From Cytophagaceae bacterium (GTDB lineage: Bacteria > Bacteroidota > Bacteroidia > Cytophagales > Flexibacteraceae), in contig JAIXYP010000066.1 in NCBI GenBank assembly GCA_027490155.1, positions 1 through 54,326 on the forward strand: a DNA stretch of 54,326 bases, given 5' to 3'. The position numbers and the translations under genes were made by a program. Shown here piece after piece: positions 43,450-52,502 of the stretch. The notes below the pieces were generated by a model that was not told the origin of the DNA, did not search any database, and saw nothing but the letters and a program-made list of their open reading frames with translations. Each line of letters begins with the position of its first letter. The first letter of the stretch is position 1.

Positions 43450-46400
43450 ATGAAAGTCAAAGAGTTCCTGATCCTGTACCAACAAGATGCCTTGGTGCAA
43501 CAGATAGCCGAAAACGTGGCAGGCAAAGGACAATATTGGCTGCAGTTGCGGGGCATGGCTGGTAGCCTCGATACGATTGTGCTCGCCTCGCTCTTTCGGC
43601 AGAAGCCTGTTCCGATGCTTTTCATAGCTCAGGACCGCGAGGAGGCCAATTATATCCTAGACGATATCCAGAACTTGCTAGAGTCGCAGGAGCCACAACT
43701 GTTCCCGACTAGCTACAAACGGCCCTATCAATATGACCCGTCGATGGTCGATAACGCCAATGTGCTGCAGCGGGCAGAGGTGTTGGCACGGCTCAACCAA
43801 AAGAACATCACACCTAGTATTATCGTCACCTACCCAGAGGCCTTGGCCGAAAAGGTGATCAACAAAAAATCCTTGACGTCGAACACCTTCAGCATCAAGG
43901 TGGGGGACAAACTCAATATCAATTTCTTGGCCGAGCTGTTGGCAGGTTATGATTTTGACAAGTCCGAATTTGTATTTGAGCCCGGTCAGTTCGGCATCCG
44001 GGGTGGCATAGTGGATATCTTCAGCTACAGCGGGGATCTGCCTTATCGCCTAGAGTTATTTGGGGACGAGGTGGAAAGTATCCGGACTTTTGACCCTGAG
44101 ACACAGCTTTCGGTCCAGCCAGTGCAGCACTTTGCGCTGGTGCCAGATGTCCAGACCAAGTTGATGACCGAGTCGCGCGAGTCGTTCACGAACTTTTGGC
44201 CTGCCGAAACCCTGATCTGGATTAAGGACCTCAAGGGACTAACCGACGTCTTGGACCTGAGCTATCAAAAGGCCGAAGAGCAATACGAAGCCTACCAGAA
44301 ACAAGGTGGTGTGGTCATGATAAAGTCCCCCGATCAACTTTTCGAAGATGGGGCCATCTGGAAAAAACACCTCAAAACCCGCTTGGTGCTCGAGTGTGGC
44401 CACAAATTCAGCAGCAAAGCCGATGCCACCATCCAGTTCCAGACCCGGAGCCAGCCCTCGTTCAACAAGGACTTCAAACGCCTGACAGAGGCCCTATCAA
44501 ATCATCAGGCAGCCGGCAAAACCAATATCATTGCGGCTGACCAACCTCGACAGCTTGAGCGACTCCAGACCATCATTGAGGAGCTAGATGACTATGTCAA
44601 GTTCCAGCCGCTCTATATGTCGCTGCGTGCTGGTTTTGAGGACGAGCTCAACCAAGTAGTCTGTTATACCGATCACCAAATCTTTGACCGCTACCATAAG
44701 TTCAAGGCCAAGGAGAAATACAGCAAAAGCAAATCCCTGACCATCCGGGACCTCAAAACGTTGAAAGCGGGCGACTTTGTGACCCATTTTGACTACGGTG
44801 TTGGTCGGTTTGTAGGCCTAGAACGCGTCGAGAACAATGGCAAATTGCAAGAGGCTGTCCGGATTGTCTTTAAGGACGATGACTACCTACTTGTCAGCAT
44901 CCATGCCCTGCATAAACTCAGCAAGTATAGCGGCAAAGAGGGTGGCCCACCATCCTTGAGCAAATTGGGCAGCCAAGACTGGGAGAACAAGAAAAATAGA
45001 GTCAAAAAGCAAGTACAGGGCATCGCCCGAGAGCTTATCAAACTCTATGCGAAGCGCAAACTGGCCCCAGGTTTTCCTTACAGTCCCGACGGTTATATGC
45101 AGGCAGAGCTAGAGAGTTCCTTCTTGTATGAGGATACGCCAGACCAAGCCAAAGCCACTGCTGATACCAAGACAGACATGGAAAAACCGCACCCAATGGA
45201 CCGACTGGTCTGCGGCGATGTTGGTTTTGGCAAAACAGAAGTCGCCATTAGGGCTGCCTTTAAGGCTGTTAATGATAGCAAACAGGTGGCTGTGTTGGTG
45301 CCAACGACCATCTTGGCCATGCAGCACTATAGGACGTTTAAGGATAGGATGGCGCACCTACCATGCAATATCGAGTATATCAACCGCTTTAAATCCACCA
45401 AACAGATCAATGAGATCTTGGCCAAACTTAAGGAGGGGCGGATTGACATCCTGATCGGTACCAGTGCTGTGGTCGGTAGCAAGGTCCAGTTCAAAGACCT
45501 TGGCCTGATGATCATTGACGAGGAGCAGAAGTTTGGCGTCAAGGTCAAGGACAGGCTTAAGGAAATGCGGGTCAATGTCGATTGTTTGACGCTGTCAGCT
45601 ACGCCTATCCCGCGGACCTTGCAGTTCAGCCTAATGGGTGCTCGGGACCTTAGCATCATCGCCACCCCGCCTGCAAATCGACAACCTGTCACCACAGAGG
45701 TGCAGGTTTTTGAAGATGCCTTCATTCGGGATGCCATACGGTATGAGCTGAGCCGAGGTGGGCAGGTCTTCTTTGTCCACAACCGTGTGTCGGACATCGA
45801 AGGGATGGCCAACCACTTGTTGCGTCTTGTCCCAGATGCGCGTGTTGCCGTGGGCCATGGGCAGATGGATGGCGCTGCACTGGAGAACGTCATGCTCAAG
45901 TTTGTGGAAGGGGAATATGACATTTTGGTCTCGACCAACATCATCGAGTCTGGCCTTGACATCCCGAACGCTAACACGATCATCATCAATAACGCCCATT
46001 ACTTTGGCCTTAGTGATCTGCACCAGATGCGAGGTCGTGTAGGGCGCAGTAACCGCAAAGCATTCTGTTACATTTTATCGCCACCGCTGCCCTCTCTTAC
46101 TACAGATGCCCGCAAACGCCTGCATACGCTAGAAGAGTTTAGCGAACTGGGCGATGGATTCAAAGTTGCGATGCGTGACCTCGACATCAGGGGAGCGGGC
46201 GACATCTTGGGGGCCGAGCAAAGTGGCTTTATCACCGACGTGGGTTTTGATGCCTATCACAAGATCTTGGACGAGGCCATCCGTGACCTAAAGGAAGACG
46301 AGTTTAAGGAGCTATTTGGCAATGGGCCAGATACCCGCGTTTTGGTCCGTGATTGCCAGATCGAGACTGACCTCGAGATCATCATCCCTGATAAATACGT

Positions 46401-46794
46401 TACCAATATCAGCGAGCGGCTTTCGCTTTATGCGCAGATCGACAGCGTCAAGACCGAGGATGACCTAACGGCCTACGTGGCTCAGCTAACGGACAGGTTT
46501 GGCCCTCCACCACCACAGGTGCAGGACTTGGTCAAGACCGTACGCTTGCGTTGGGCTGCCGAAAAGCTTGGCTTCGAGAAGCTCAGCATTCGGGACGGAC
46601 ACCTAAAGGGTACGTTTAATGCCGAAAACCAAGACATCTTCCAGACAGACCAATTTGGCCGTTTGCTCAACTATGTCCAGAGCCATGCCCGCCGCTGCCG
46701 CCTCAAGGATGCTGGCAAAAAGTGTATCCTGACCATCAGCGACATCGGCACGGTAGATGAAGCAACAATCTTACTTGCCGATATGGCAGGCTAG
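43450..46794 (+). CDS. mfd: Transcription-repair coupling factor
   Basis: The 1114-residue protein is full length. In order it has the UvrB-like N-terminal module (IIVTYPEALAEKVINKKSLT, FVFEPGQFGIRGGIVDIFSY), the RNA polymerase-interacting domain near residues 435-530 (LKAGDFVTHFDYGVGRFVGL), and the RecG-like translocase with Walker A CGDVGFGKTEV at 588 and DEEQKFGV at 690. LSATPIPRTLQFSLMGARDL and TNIIESGLDIPNANTIIINN follow, and the TRG/C-terminal domain opens at about 930. It removes stalled RNA polymerase and recruits UvrA to lesions. All motor motifs are intact. It is expressed alone, with no sign of an operon. Confidence 0.97.
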   Translation: MKVKEFLILYQQDALVQQIAENVAGKGQYWLQLRGMAGSLDTIVLASLFRQKPVPMLFIAQDREEANYILDDIQNLLESQEPQLFPTSYKRPYQYDPSMVDNANVLQRAEVLARLNQKNITPSIIVTYPEALAEKVINKKSLTSNTFSIKVGDKLNINFLAELLAGYDFDKSEFVFEPGQFGIRGGIVDIFSYSGDLPYRLELFGDEVESIRTFDPETQLSVQPVQHFALVPDVQTKLMTESRESFTNFWPAETLIWIKDLKGLTDVLDLSYQKAEEQYEAYQKQGGVVMIKSPDQLFEDGAIWKKHLKTRLVLECGHKFSSKADATIQFQTRSQPSFNKDFKRLTEALSNHQAAGKTNIIAADQPRQLERLQTIIEELDDYVKFQPLYMSLRAGFEDELNQVVCYTDHQIFDRYHKFKAKEKYSKSKSLTIRDLKTLKAGDFVTHFDYGVGRFVGLERVENNGKLQEAVRIVFKDDDYLLVSIHALHKLSKYSGKEGGPPSLSKLGSQDWENKKNRVKKQVQGIARELIKLYAKRKLAPGFPYSPDGYMQAELESSFLYEDTPDQAKATADTKTDMEKPHPMDRLVCGDVGFGKTEVAIRAAFKAVNDSKQVAVLVPTTILAMQHYRTFKDRMAHLPCNIEYINRFKSTKQINEILAKLKEGRIDILIGTSAVVGSKVQFKDLGLMIIDEEQKFGVKVKDRLKEMRVNVDCLTLSATPIPRTLQFSLMGARDLSIIATPPANRQPVTTEVQVFEDAFIRDAIRYELSRGGQVFFVHNRVSDIEGMANHLLRLVPDARVAVGHGQMDGAALENVMLKFVEGEYDILVSTNIIESGLDIPNANTIIINNAHYFGLSDLHQMRGRVGRSNRKAFCYILSPPLPSLTTDARKRLHTLEEFSELGDGFKVAMRDLDIRGAGDILGAEQSGFITDVGFDAYHKILDEAIRDLKEDEFKELFGNGPDTRVLVRDCQIETDLEIIIPDKYVTNISERLSLYAQIDSVKTEDDLTAYVAQLTDRFGPPPPQVQDLVKTVRLRWAAEKLGFEKLSIRDGHLKGTFNAENQDIFQTDQFGRLLNYVQSHARRCRLKDAGKKCILTISDIGTVDEATILLADMAG

Positions 46795-46881
46795 ATATGC
46801 TACTAATAGTCCACTAATCCGGAAGTGCAGGTTATCCCATCGAAGTGGCTAAAATCTGATATAAACACCTACCTTCAGGTC

Positions 46882-47457
46882 ATGAATCCTCCAGTAGATC
46901 AGTCAGCAAAGGCCAACGCGTGGCAGCACGAAATACAAACCCTACAGCCTATTTTACTTGGTTGCGGACTGGATATGGAGGTCAAGTGGGGTAAACCATG
47001 TTTTAGCCACGAGGGGCGCAACATCGTCCTGATCCAGGGTTTCAAGTCCCATTTTGCTTTGCTGTTCTTCAAAGGGGTGTTGATGGCTGACCCACATCAG
47101 CTGCTGATCAAATTTGGCGAAAACACCCAAACAGCCCGCCAAATGCGTTTTGTGGATGTGGAGGATATCTTGGCCCAAGAGCCGATCATCCGAGCCTATA
47201 TCGCCGAGGCAATCGAGATCGAAAAAGCAGGGCTCGCCGTGCCAGACCAAGCAAAACCTGCCCAAGAATATCCTGAAGCACTCACCATAAGTTTTGCAGA
47301 AATGCCCGAGCTGAAAGCTGCATTTTTGGCCCTAAGTCCTGGTCGCCAACGTGCCTACCTGATTCATTTTTCGGGAGCCAAACAGGCCACCACACGCCAA
47401 CAACGGATCCAGAAATGTATCCCCCAGATTTTGGCAGGCAAGGGCATGATGGACTAG
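46882..47457 (+). CDS. YdeI/OmpD-associated family protein (DUF1801-like)
   Basis: The 191-residue protein starts MNPPVDQSAKANAWQHEIQ, as many YdeI proteins do. It has the DUF1801 core (EVKWGKPCFSHEGRNIVLIQ, SHFALLFFKGVLMADPHQLL) and a C-terminal YdeI segment (LTISFAEMPELKAAFLALSP, ending with the GRQRAYLIHFSGAKQATTRQ helix and RIQKCIPQILAGKG). The ATG at 46882 is preferred over a GTG 19 codons upstream because it matches the family start. Function is not known. It sits 88 bp after mfd and is convergent with the amidase gene, 15 bp away. Confidence 0.9.
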   Translation: MNPPVDQSAKANAWQHEIQTLQPILLGCGLDMEVKWGKPCFSHEGRNIVLIQGFKSHFALLFFKGVLMADPHQLLIKFGENTQTARQMRFVDVEDILAQEPIIRAYIAEAIEIEKAGLAVPDQAKPAQEYPEALTISFAEMPELKAAFLALSPGRQRAYLIHFSGAKQATTRQQRIQKCIPQILAGKGMMD

Positions 47458-47472
47458 TCAATGAAAATCGTT

Positions 47473-48513
47473 CTAGCGCAAGCGCAGCACCTTTAGCCCA
47501 CTGTATTTGCGGTTATTGACCCAGAGGACGTTGTCAAGCGAGGCAAAGCCGATTTCGGTACGGCCTCGATCACTACTAGCATGCAGGACGTAGGGCTTGC
47601 CCTCTTGCCTGATAATCATGCCGACGTGTCGTACATCCAACCCACGCGAAAAGCTCGTGAAACCGATGATATCACCTGTCCTGAGGCTATCAAAATGTCG
47701 CTCTGCCAACGGAAATGATAAGAAGTAACTGGTGCGTTGGTTGATGTCTGCCTCTACAAGTCGCATGGCTGTCTGTAAACTATCACGTCCTGATGTTTTC
47801 CCGTCACAACCAGAAATCAGGCAGCACTTTTGGGTATGGATAATCCCACCCAATTGTTGGGATATCTCGGTGCCGATACCCCGTTTTTCCAGATCGTAAA
47901 ACCAGTCTGTGGCATAGTGCAGCCGCGAGGCATAGCCCCTACAATGCCCATCCCGATAACGGACGGTTTCTAGCGCAGTCATAAATCCATCTAAGGTCAT
48001 CTTCCCTTGCTGGATAGTTAGCATAAGTGCAAGGCTATTGTCCATCAGGGTGATGCAGTCCAGATGGCTGAGATAAAAGACGGGCCGCTCTACCTTGTTG
48101 AGGTCCAGCATACCAGCACGGTAAGGAGTGCCTGCAAAACTAGTGGCTATGGCACGGAATAGCTCGACTGTTGGCAGGTGGCGTTTGGGCCCAAATTGTT
48201 TGAACTTTTGCGTTAAGGTCCGGAGGTCTTGGTTGTATTCGGCATCCGATTGCCAAGTTTGGTAGGGCCGCGGATGTGCCACTGGTTTGACCTTCCAGCG
48301 CTGCATCATGAGCTGCTTTTGCTCGATGGTGCTAGGTTGGGCCAGCGCAGTTGTGGTCCCGAACATAGCTGGGAACAATAGCCAAACCAAGAGTATCAGC
48401 GTTCTGGATCCGGAACTTAAACTCGGCCAGAGCCGTGCAACTTTAACAGGGCTAGAGGCGCCAAATGGCCGATGGGCAATTGTCAACATAGGATAAAGCG
48501 TGGCTCCCGTCAT
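47473..48513 (-). CDS. DUF1460 cell-wall amidase-like protein
   Basis: The 346-residue protein has a signal segment (TLILLVWLLFPAMFGTTTALA) after a long polar N-terminus; a start at an ATG eight codons later is possible. The DUF1460 domain includes AIATSFAGTPYRAGMLD, the catalytic-Cys region YLSHLDCITLMDNSLAL, and a later GCDGKTSGRDSL-like loop with conserved His and Asp (DVRHVGMIIRQEGKPYVLHA). Characterised members cleave between MurNAc and L-Ala in peptidoglycan fragments. The enzyme should act in the periplasm. It is convergent with the YdeI gene and divergent from meaB. Confidence 0.87.
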   Translation of the reverse strand: MTGATLYPMLTIAHRPFGASSPVKVARLWPSLSSGSRTLILLVWLLFPAMFGTTTALAQPSTIEQKQLMMQRWKVKPVAHPRPYQTWQSDAEYNQDLRTLTQKFKQFGPKRHLPTVELFRAIATSFAGTPYRAGMLDLNKVERPVFYLSHLDCITLMDNSLALMLTIQQGKMTLDGFMTALETVRYRDGHCRGYASRLHYATDWFYDLEKRGIGTEISQQLGGIIHTQKCCLISGCDGKTSGRDSLQTAMRLVEADINQRTSYFLSFPLAERHFDSLRTGDIIGFTSFSRGLDVRHVGMIIRQEGKPYVLHASSDRGRTEIGFASLDNVLWVNNRKYSGLKVLRLR

Positions 48514-48666
48514 GGTCTGGTCTCAGGTGGGCAAAGTTAGTCAAATCAGGCCATAGGGACTGGCAACAGGATGATAATGCAGGTTTGAGTTGGTTTATCG
48601 GAACTAGTTTGTAATACAGATCGGTAGGGCTTTGCATAGTCAATCAAAAAACCAAACTTTGGGACA

Positions 48667-49698
48667 GTGAAAAGATGGACGGCAGATCAGTATATTGAAG
48701 GGGTGTTGGCTGGAGACAGGCAGTCAGTCAGCCGTGCCATTACGCTGGCCGAAAGCACTCTGCCAACTGATCAAAACCTAGCCCGTACTGTTATACAGGC
48801 ACTTTCTGTTGCTGTCCACCATCGGCATTCTGAAGGTCCATACCCGGGATTGCCCATCCAAACGCATGCTAAAGGCCTCCGTGTTGGCCTGACTGGTGTC
48901 CCCGGCGTGGGAAAAAGCACGTTTATCGAGGTCCTAGGGCTGCAATTAGCGGAAGCAGGCCAACAAGTGGCTGTGCTGGCGGTGGACCCCAGTAGTCAGA
49001 TTGGTAAGGGTAGCCTGCTAGGGGATAAAACCCGTATGGAGGAGCTCAGCCGATCGCCCAATGTCTTTATACGCCCTTCGCCTACCTCTGGTTCACTAGG
49101 CGGGGTGACGGCGCATACCCGCGAGGCCATCCTGATCTGTGAGGCTGCTGGCTTTGATGTGATCTTGGTCGAGACCGTCGGTGTGGGCCAAAGCGAAGTG
49201 GCAGTCCGTGGCCTTTGTGATGTCTTTATGTTGCTGATGTTACCCGGTGCTGGGGATGAACTCCAGGGTATGAAACGGGGCATTATGGAGATGGCGGACT
49301 TGCTGGTCATCACCAAGGCAGAGGCTAACAACAAGGTCGCTGCTCGGCTTGCCCAAGTGGGATATCAGAACGCCCTGCACTTGTTTCCACCTCCTGCTAG
49401 TGGTCAGTCCGTACCTGTTTTACTATCTTCAGCCCAGGATCCAGCATCCATTGCCCAAGTTTGGCAGGAGGTGCTGCAATGGCAGACCGAGGCCATACAG
49501 TCTGGCTGGTGGGACCAACAACGACAAAACCAACAGTTGCAGGCCTTCCGACAGCAGCTAGAGGCACGTATTCTAGACCAGTTTTATGCCGGGCACCAAA
49601 CCCAAGTTGCTCAGGCAGAGGCTCAGATCATGGCAGGTGCCGATGTTAGCTCAGCCCTTGGCTTGGTCTTAGCACAGGAACTGAATCCACCACACTAA
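48667..49698 (+). CDS. meaB: Methylmalonyl-CoA mutase-associated GTPase MeaB
   Basis: The 343-residue protein is full length. It has Walker A GVPGVGKST at about residues 77-85, LAVDPSSQIGKGSLLGDKTRM (switch and base region), RPSPTSGSLGGVTAHTRE, ILVETVGVGQSEVAVRG with Walker B, and the GTP-specificity motif VITKAEANN. MeaB/ArgK proteins protect and reload the B12-dependent methylmalonyl-CoA mutase. The mutase genes are not in the window. The start is GTG at 48667, because the nearby ATG is out of frame. The gene ends 40 bp before the hexosaminidase gene on the same strand. Confidence 0.95.
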   Translation: MKRWTADQYIEGVLAGDRQSVSRAITLAESTLPTDQNLARTVIQALSVAVHHRHSEGPYPGLPIQTHAKGLRVGLTGVPGVGKSTFIEVLGLQLAEAGQQVAVLAVDPSSQIGKGSLLGDKTRMEELSRSPNVFIRPSPTSGSLGGVTAHTREAILICEAAGFDVILVETVGVGQSEVAVRGLCDVFMLLMLPGAGDELQGMKRGIMEMADLLVITKAEANNKVAARLAQVGYQNALHLFPPPASGQSVPVLLSSAQDPASIAQVWQEVLQWQTEAIQSGWWDQQRQNQQLQAFRQQLEARILDQFYAGHQTQVAQAEAQIMAGADVSSALGLVLAQELNPPH

Positions 49699-49738
49699 CC
49701 TAACTAAAGGATCCTTGAATGGACCAATAAGATCAAGA

Positions 49739-51388
49739 ATGTATACCAAAAAATCCGCTTTAGCACTGAAAATCATGAGATCCTTCGCCCTAGCCTTAAT
49801 CCTAGGCCTAGCCATTTTTGCCTCAACCAAGGGATTGGCACAGGCCACGGCAACCCCGCCTGCAACCCCAACCATCGCACCCCTACCACAGGCTTGGCAG
49901 TTTGGCAACGGAACGCTCAAGATCGACCCCACACTTGGCCTACGCTGGTCTGGGCAGTCAGCTAATACAGAGGTGGTTTTTGCGCCCTTTTTTGACAAGC
50001 TGTTCGGCCTGAAGGCTGGGCCTAAAGGCACTTTGCTAGTTCTCAAACTTAGCGGAACGGCTAAAAAAATGCCTGCTGGCTTTCCTGATGCCTCTTACCA
50101 ATTGAGTGTCAATGCCAAAGGTGTCCAGATTACAGCCCCTAATGAAGCAGGTCTATTTGCTGGTTGCCAATCCTTGCTCCAACTGATTTCGGTGCCTAAA
50201 ACGTCGGGCGAGGTCCTGACAATCCCCTATATCGAGATCCAGGATGCCCCTCGGTTTGCATGGAGGGGTATGCACCTTGATGTCTCTAGGCATTTCTACC
50301 CCATATCCTTCCTCAAGAAGTACATCGACCTGCTGGTGCTCAACAAGATGAACCTCTTCCATTGGCACCTTACAGATGACCAAGGGTGGCGGATCGAGAT
50401 CAAAAAATACCCATTGCTGACCCAAGTTGGCGGTTGGCGCAAAGAAACCCGCAAATGGCTAGGAGGGTCTAAACTGCAAGACTATGACGGCCTGCGCCAT
50501 GGTGGATTTTATACCCAAGACGAGGTTAAGGAGTTGGTGGCTTATGCTGCCCAACGTCAGGTGACGATCCTCCCCGAGATCGAGCTGCCCGGCCACGTAC
50601 AGGCCCTCCTCGCTGCCTACCCACAGTATGGTTGCACCGACCAAAAAGTTGACGTTTGGACCACTTGGGGCGTATCTAAATACATCATCAACCCCAATCA
50701 GCAGTCTGTCAATCTCTTTAAGGACATATTGGCCGAGGTTATGCCCCTGTTCCCGAGTCCCTATATCCATATCGGTGGGGACGAAGCCGCTAAGGATCAG
50801 TGGATAGCCAATCCCGCCATTCAGCAGCAGATCAAAACCCTTGGCCTAAAGGACGAGCATGAACTCCAGAGCTGGTTCATCAAGCACATTGAGCAATATG
50901 TCAATAGCCAAGGCAAACAGATTATTGGTTGGGATGAGATCTTGGAAGGGGGCTTAGCGCCCAATGCCGCCGTCATGAGCTGGCGAGGCACGGCAGGCGG
51001 CATAGCGGCAGCCAAGGCCAAACACCTTGTCGTGATGACACCTTCGCAGTTTGTCTATTTTGACCATTATCAGTCGGACCGTAAATGGGAAGAGCCCCTA
51101 GCCATCGGTGGTAACCTAAGCCTCGAAAAGGTCTATTCTTTTGACCCGGCGCCAGACTCCTTGGGGGTGGACATCAACCAGTATATCTTGGGTGCGCAAG
51201 GTAACGTCTGGACCGAATACATCGCCTCCGCCAAACACGTGGAGTATATGGTTAACCCTCGTATCATAGCCCTATCTGAAGTCCTTTGGTCGGGCAGTAA
51301 CAAACCAAAGGACTTTAATGCCTTCAAACCCCGCTGTACCGCTTTGTTTAATCGGGTACGGGCCTTGGGGTATGAGGGGAGGGAGTAG
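49739..51388 (+). CDS. Beta-N-acetylhexosaminidase, glycoside hydrolase family 20
   Basis: The 549-residue protein has a signal peptide (MRSFALALILGLAIFASTKG, then LAQA). An N-terminal GH20b domain follows at about residues 45-165, then the GH20 barrel from RGMHLDVSRHFYPISFLKKY. The catalytic pair D348-E349 is in HIGGDEAAKDQW. NLFHWHLTDDQGWRIEIKKY, ILPEIELPGHVQALLAAYP, IIGWDEILEGG and AQGNVWTEYI are present, so the active site looks intact. It removes terminal GlcNAc or GalNAc from glycans in the periplasm or outside. The start at 49739 (ATG) is chosen, with 49775 also possible and TTG at 49715 unlikely. It has no T9SS sorting domain. Confidence 0.95.
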   Translation: MYTKKSALALKIMRSFALALILGLAIFASTKGLAQATATPPATPTIAPLPQAWQFGNGTLKIDPTLGLRWSGQSANTEVVFAPFFDKLFGLKAGPKGTLLVLKLSGTAKKMPAGFPDASYQLSVNAKGVQITAPNEAGLFAGCQSLLQLISVPKTSGEVLTIPYIEIQDAPRFAWRGMHLDVSRHFYPISFLKKYIDLLVLNKMNLFHWHLTDDQGWRIEIKKYPLLTQVGGWRKETRKWLGGSKLQDYDGLRHGGFYTQDEVKELVAYAAQRQVTILPEIELPGHVQALLAAYPQYGCTDQKVDVWTTWGVSKYIINPNQQSVNLFKDILAEVMPLFPSPYIHIGGDEAAKDQWIANPAIQQQIKTLGLKDEHELQSWFIKHIEQYVNSQGKQIIGWDEILEGGLAPNAAVMSWRGTAGGIAAAKAKHLVVMTPSQFVYFDHYQSDRKWEEPLAIGGNLSLEKVYSFDPAPDSLGVDINQYILGAQGNVWTEYIASAKHVEYMVNPRIIALSEVLWSGSNKPKDFNAFKPRCTALFNRVRALGYEGRE

Positions 51389-51398
51389 TTCTGTGTTT

Positions 51399-51545
51399 GT
51401 CTGAACTCGGATTTATCGGATTGGACGGATTTTTGGGATGCGTGTGTACGCGTGCGCAGGTTGGTAATATGTCCAAGTAAAGGCTAGATTAACAGCCCAT
51501 CCCATAAATCTGTTTATTTCTTATTTCTGGAGTCCAAGCTCAGAC
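51399..51545 (+). repeat. Full copy of dispersed inverted-end repeat (R4)
   Basis: The 147-bp element begins GTCTGAACTCGGATTTATCG, has the central hairpin GCGTG-TGTACG-CGTGCGC, and ends with the inverse AGTCCAAGCTCAGAC. It begins 10 bp after the hexosaminidase stop codon. Confidence 0.85.
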
Positions 51546-51555
51546 AAGTTGAGCT

Positions 51556-51672
51556 TTACCATCCGGAATCATGGTGGATTATGCGGTAGGTGGCGAGGGT
51601 TTCCCAGTGCCCATTGCCGGTATCAGTGACCGGGACAATGGCAGAGGAGATGAGGACGCTATCCTTGCCTTG
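51556..51672 (-). other. Possible C-terminal gene fragment
   Basis: In one minus-strand frame a start-less stretch reads KDSVLISSAIVPVTDTGNGH, then WETLATYRIIHHDSGW and a TAA stop at 51556-51558. It lies right next to repeat R4. It looks like the end of a strand-rich protein. Without a start or a family match it may be chance. Confidence 0.25.
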
Positions 51673-51679
51673 CTAAGTA

Positions 51680-52240
51680 CTAAAACTCCATTTGATTGGG
51701 GTCTTCCTCTGGTATTGGATAGCTTTTGTATTGTTCAAAGTCATCGAAATACATATTTGAGACCTTGGCCTTTTGTAATGTTTTTGCGACATCAGCCTGA
51801 CAAATCCATTGACCTAACTTGCTTGCAATAAAAAAACTAAACCCTCTATCATTTACAACTTCCCAACCTGACTTGAAATCAACTGATTTGCCCTTGACAA
51901 TGGTGTGGGCAACAACTTTCTCGCAGCGACCAACTACCTGCACGTAGTAGTATTTGGTAGGGACCAAGAAGCCTGGTTTTAGATCATGAATGACAATGGC
52001 CTCACTGAAGGTCAAACCTGTCCATCCGTTTTGGTCGTATAGGTCCTTGAATTGTTGGCTCATGACCCTTGCAGAGGCACAGGTTAGCATGGTGCTAAAG
52101 TGCGAACCCTTTACATACCAAAAGTCATGAAAGTTGGCACGCTCAATGATGTCAACACCACGGTAATCAGGATAATAAATCTCGACCTGCACTGAGCGAG
52201 GAGAGAAATTTAGGCCTAGCATGAAGTATGGGTATGGCAT
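51680..52240 (-). CDS. Small protein, possibly immunity-like (Imm11-type pattern)
   Basis: The 186-residue protein has no signal peptide. Phrases such as SQQFKDLYDQNGWTGLTFSEAI, GWEVVNDRGFSFFIASKLGQWI and LQKAKVSNMYFDDFEQYKSYPI resemble the layout of DUF1629/Imm11-type immunity proteins of polymorphic toxin systems. The similarity is judged by eye and is weak. It starts with an ATG 2 bp after the stop of a small upstream frame and sits in an AT-rich, single-strand run of unknown genes, which fits an accessory module. It could equally be an unrelated small cytoplasmic protein. Confidence 0.5.
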   Translation of the reverse strand: MPYPYFMLGLNFSPRSVQVEIYYPDYRGVDIIERANFHDFWYVKGSHFSTMLTCASARVMSQQFKDLYDQNGWTGLTFSEAIVIHDLKPGFLVPTKYYYVQVVGRCEKVVAHTIVKGKSVDFKSGWEVVNDRGFSFFIASKLGQWICQADVAKTLQKAKVSNMYFDDFEQYKSYPIPEEDPNQMEF

Positions 52241-52242
52241 AT

Positions 52243-52449
52243 TTACTTTAGGATTACTTTAATATCCTTTAAGTCAAACATTAGTTGGCAGCCAAAGTTT
52301 CTTAACTGCGCTTGGGTAGGGGTGATATTTTGAAATAGGTGCAGCATCAAGGCGCTGAAGACCAGTGGGCTAGGACCAGCACCACATTGCCACACGAGCG
52401 GCACAATTGATACTGCTAAGTTAGGGCATCTGGCGATTGGTACGACCAC
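52243..52449 (-). CDS. Small hypothetical protein
   Basis: A GTG-started frame of 68 codons ends 2 bp ahead of the next gene's ATG. It reads ARCPNLAVSIVPLVWQCGAG and ends QLMFDLKDIKVILK. There is no recognisable family. It may be a real small protein in the operon or the remaining end of a larger gene; it is opened by a TAG two codons upstream. Confidence 0.35.
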   Translation of the reverse strand: MVVPIARCPNLAVSIVPLVWQCGAGPSPLVFSALMLHLFQNITPTQAQLRNFGCQLMFDLKDIKVILK

Positions 52450-52473
52450 TACCTATATCGGATAAATATATGC

Positions 52474-52502
52474 CCCCCTACCTAGGCACATAAACCTCTG
52501 GT
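52474..52502. repeat. Direct repeat, copy 1 (end of lipoprotein gene)
   Basis: CCCCTACCTAGGCACATAAA, then CCTCTGG, covers the last codons (PEVYVPR) of the lipoprotein gene and matches copy 2 at 53313 with one change. Confidence 0.8.

Noticed and set aside
51571-51831. Plus-strand frame beside repeat R4
   Set aside because: It runs antisense into the better supported minus-strand gene ending at 51680.
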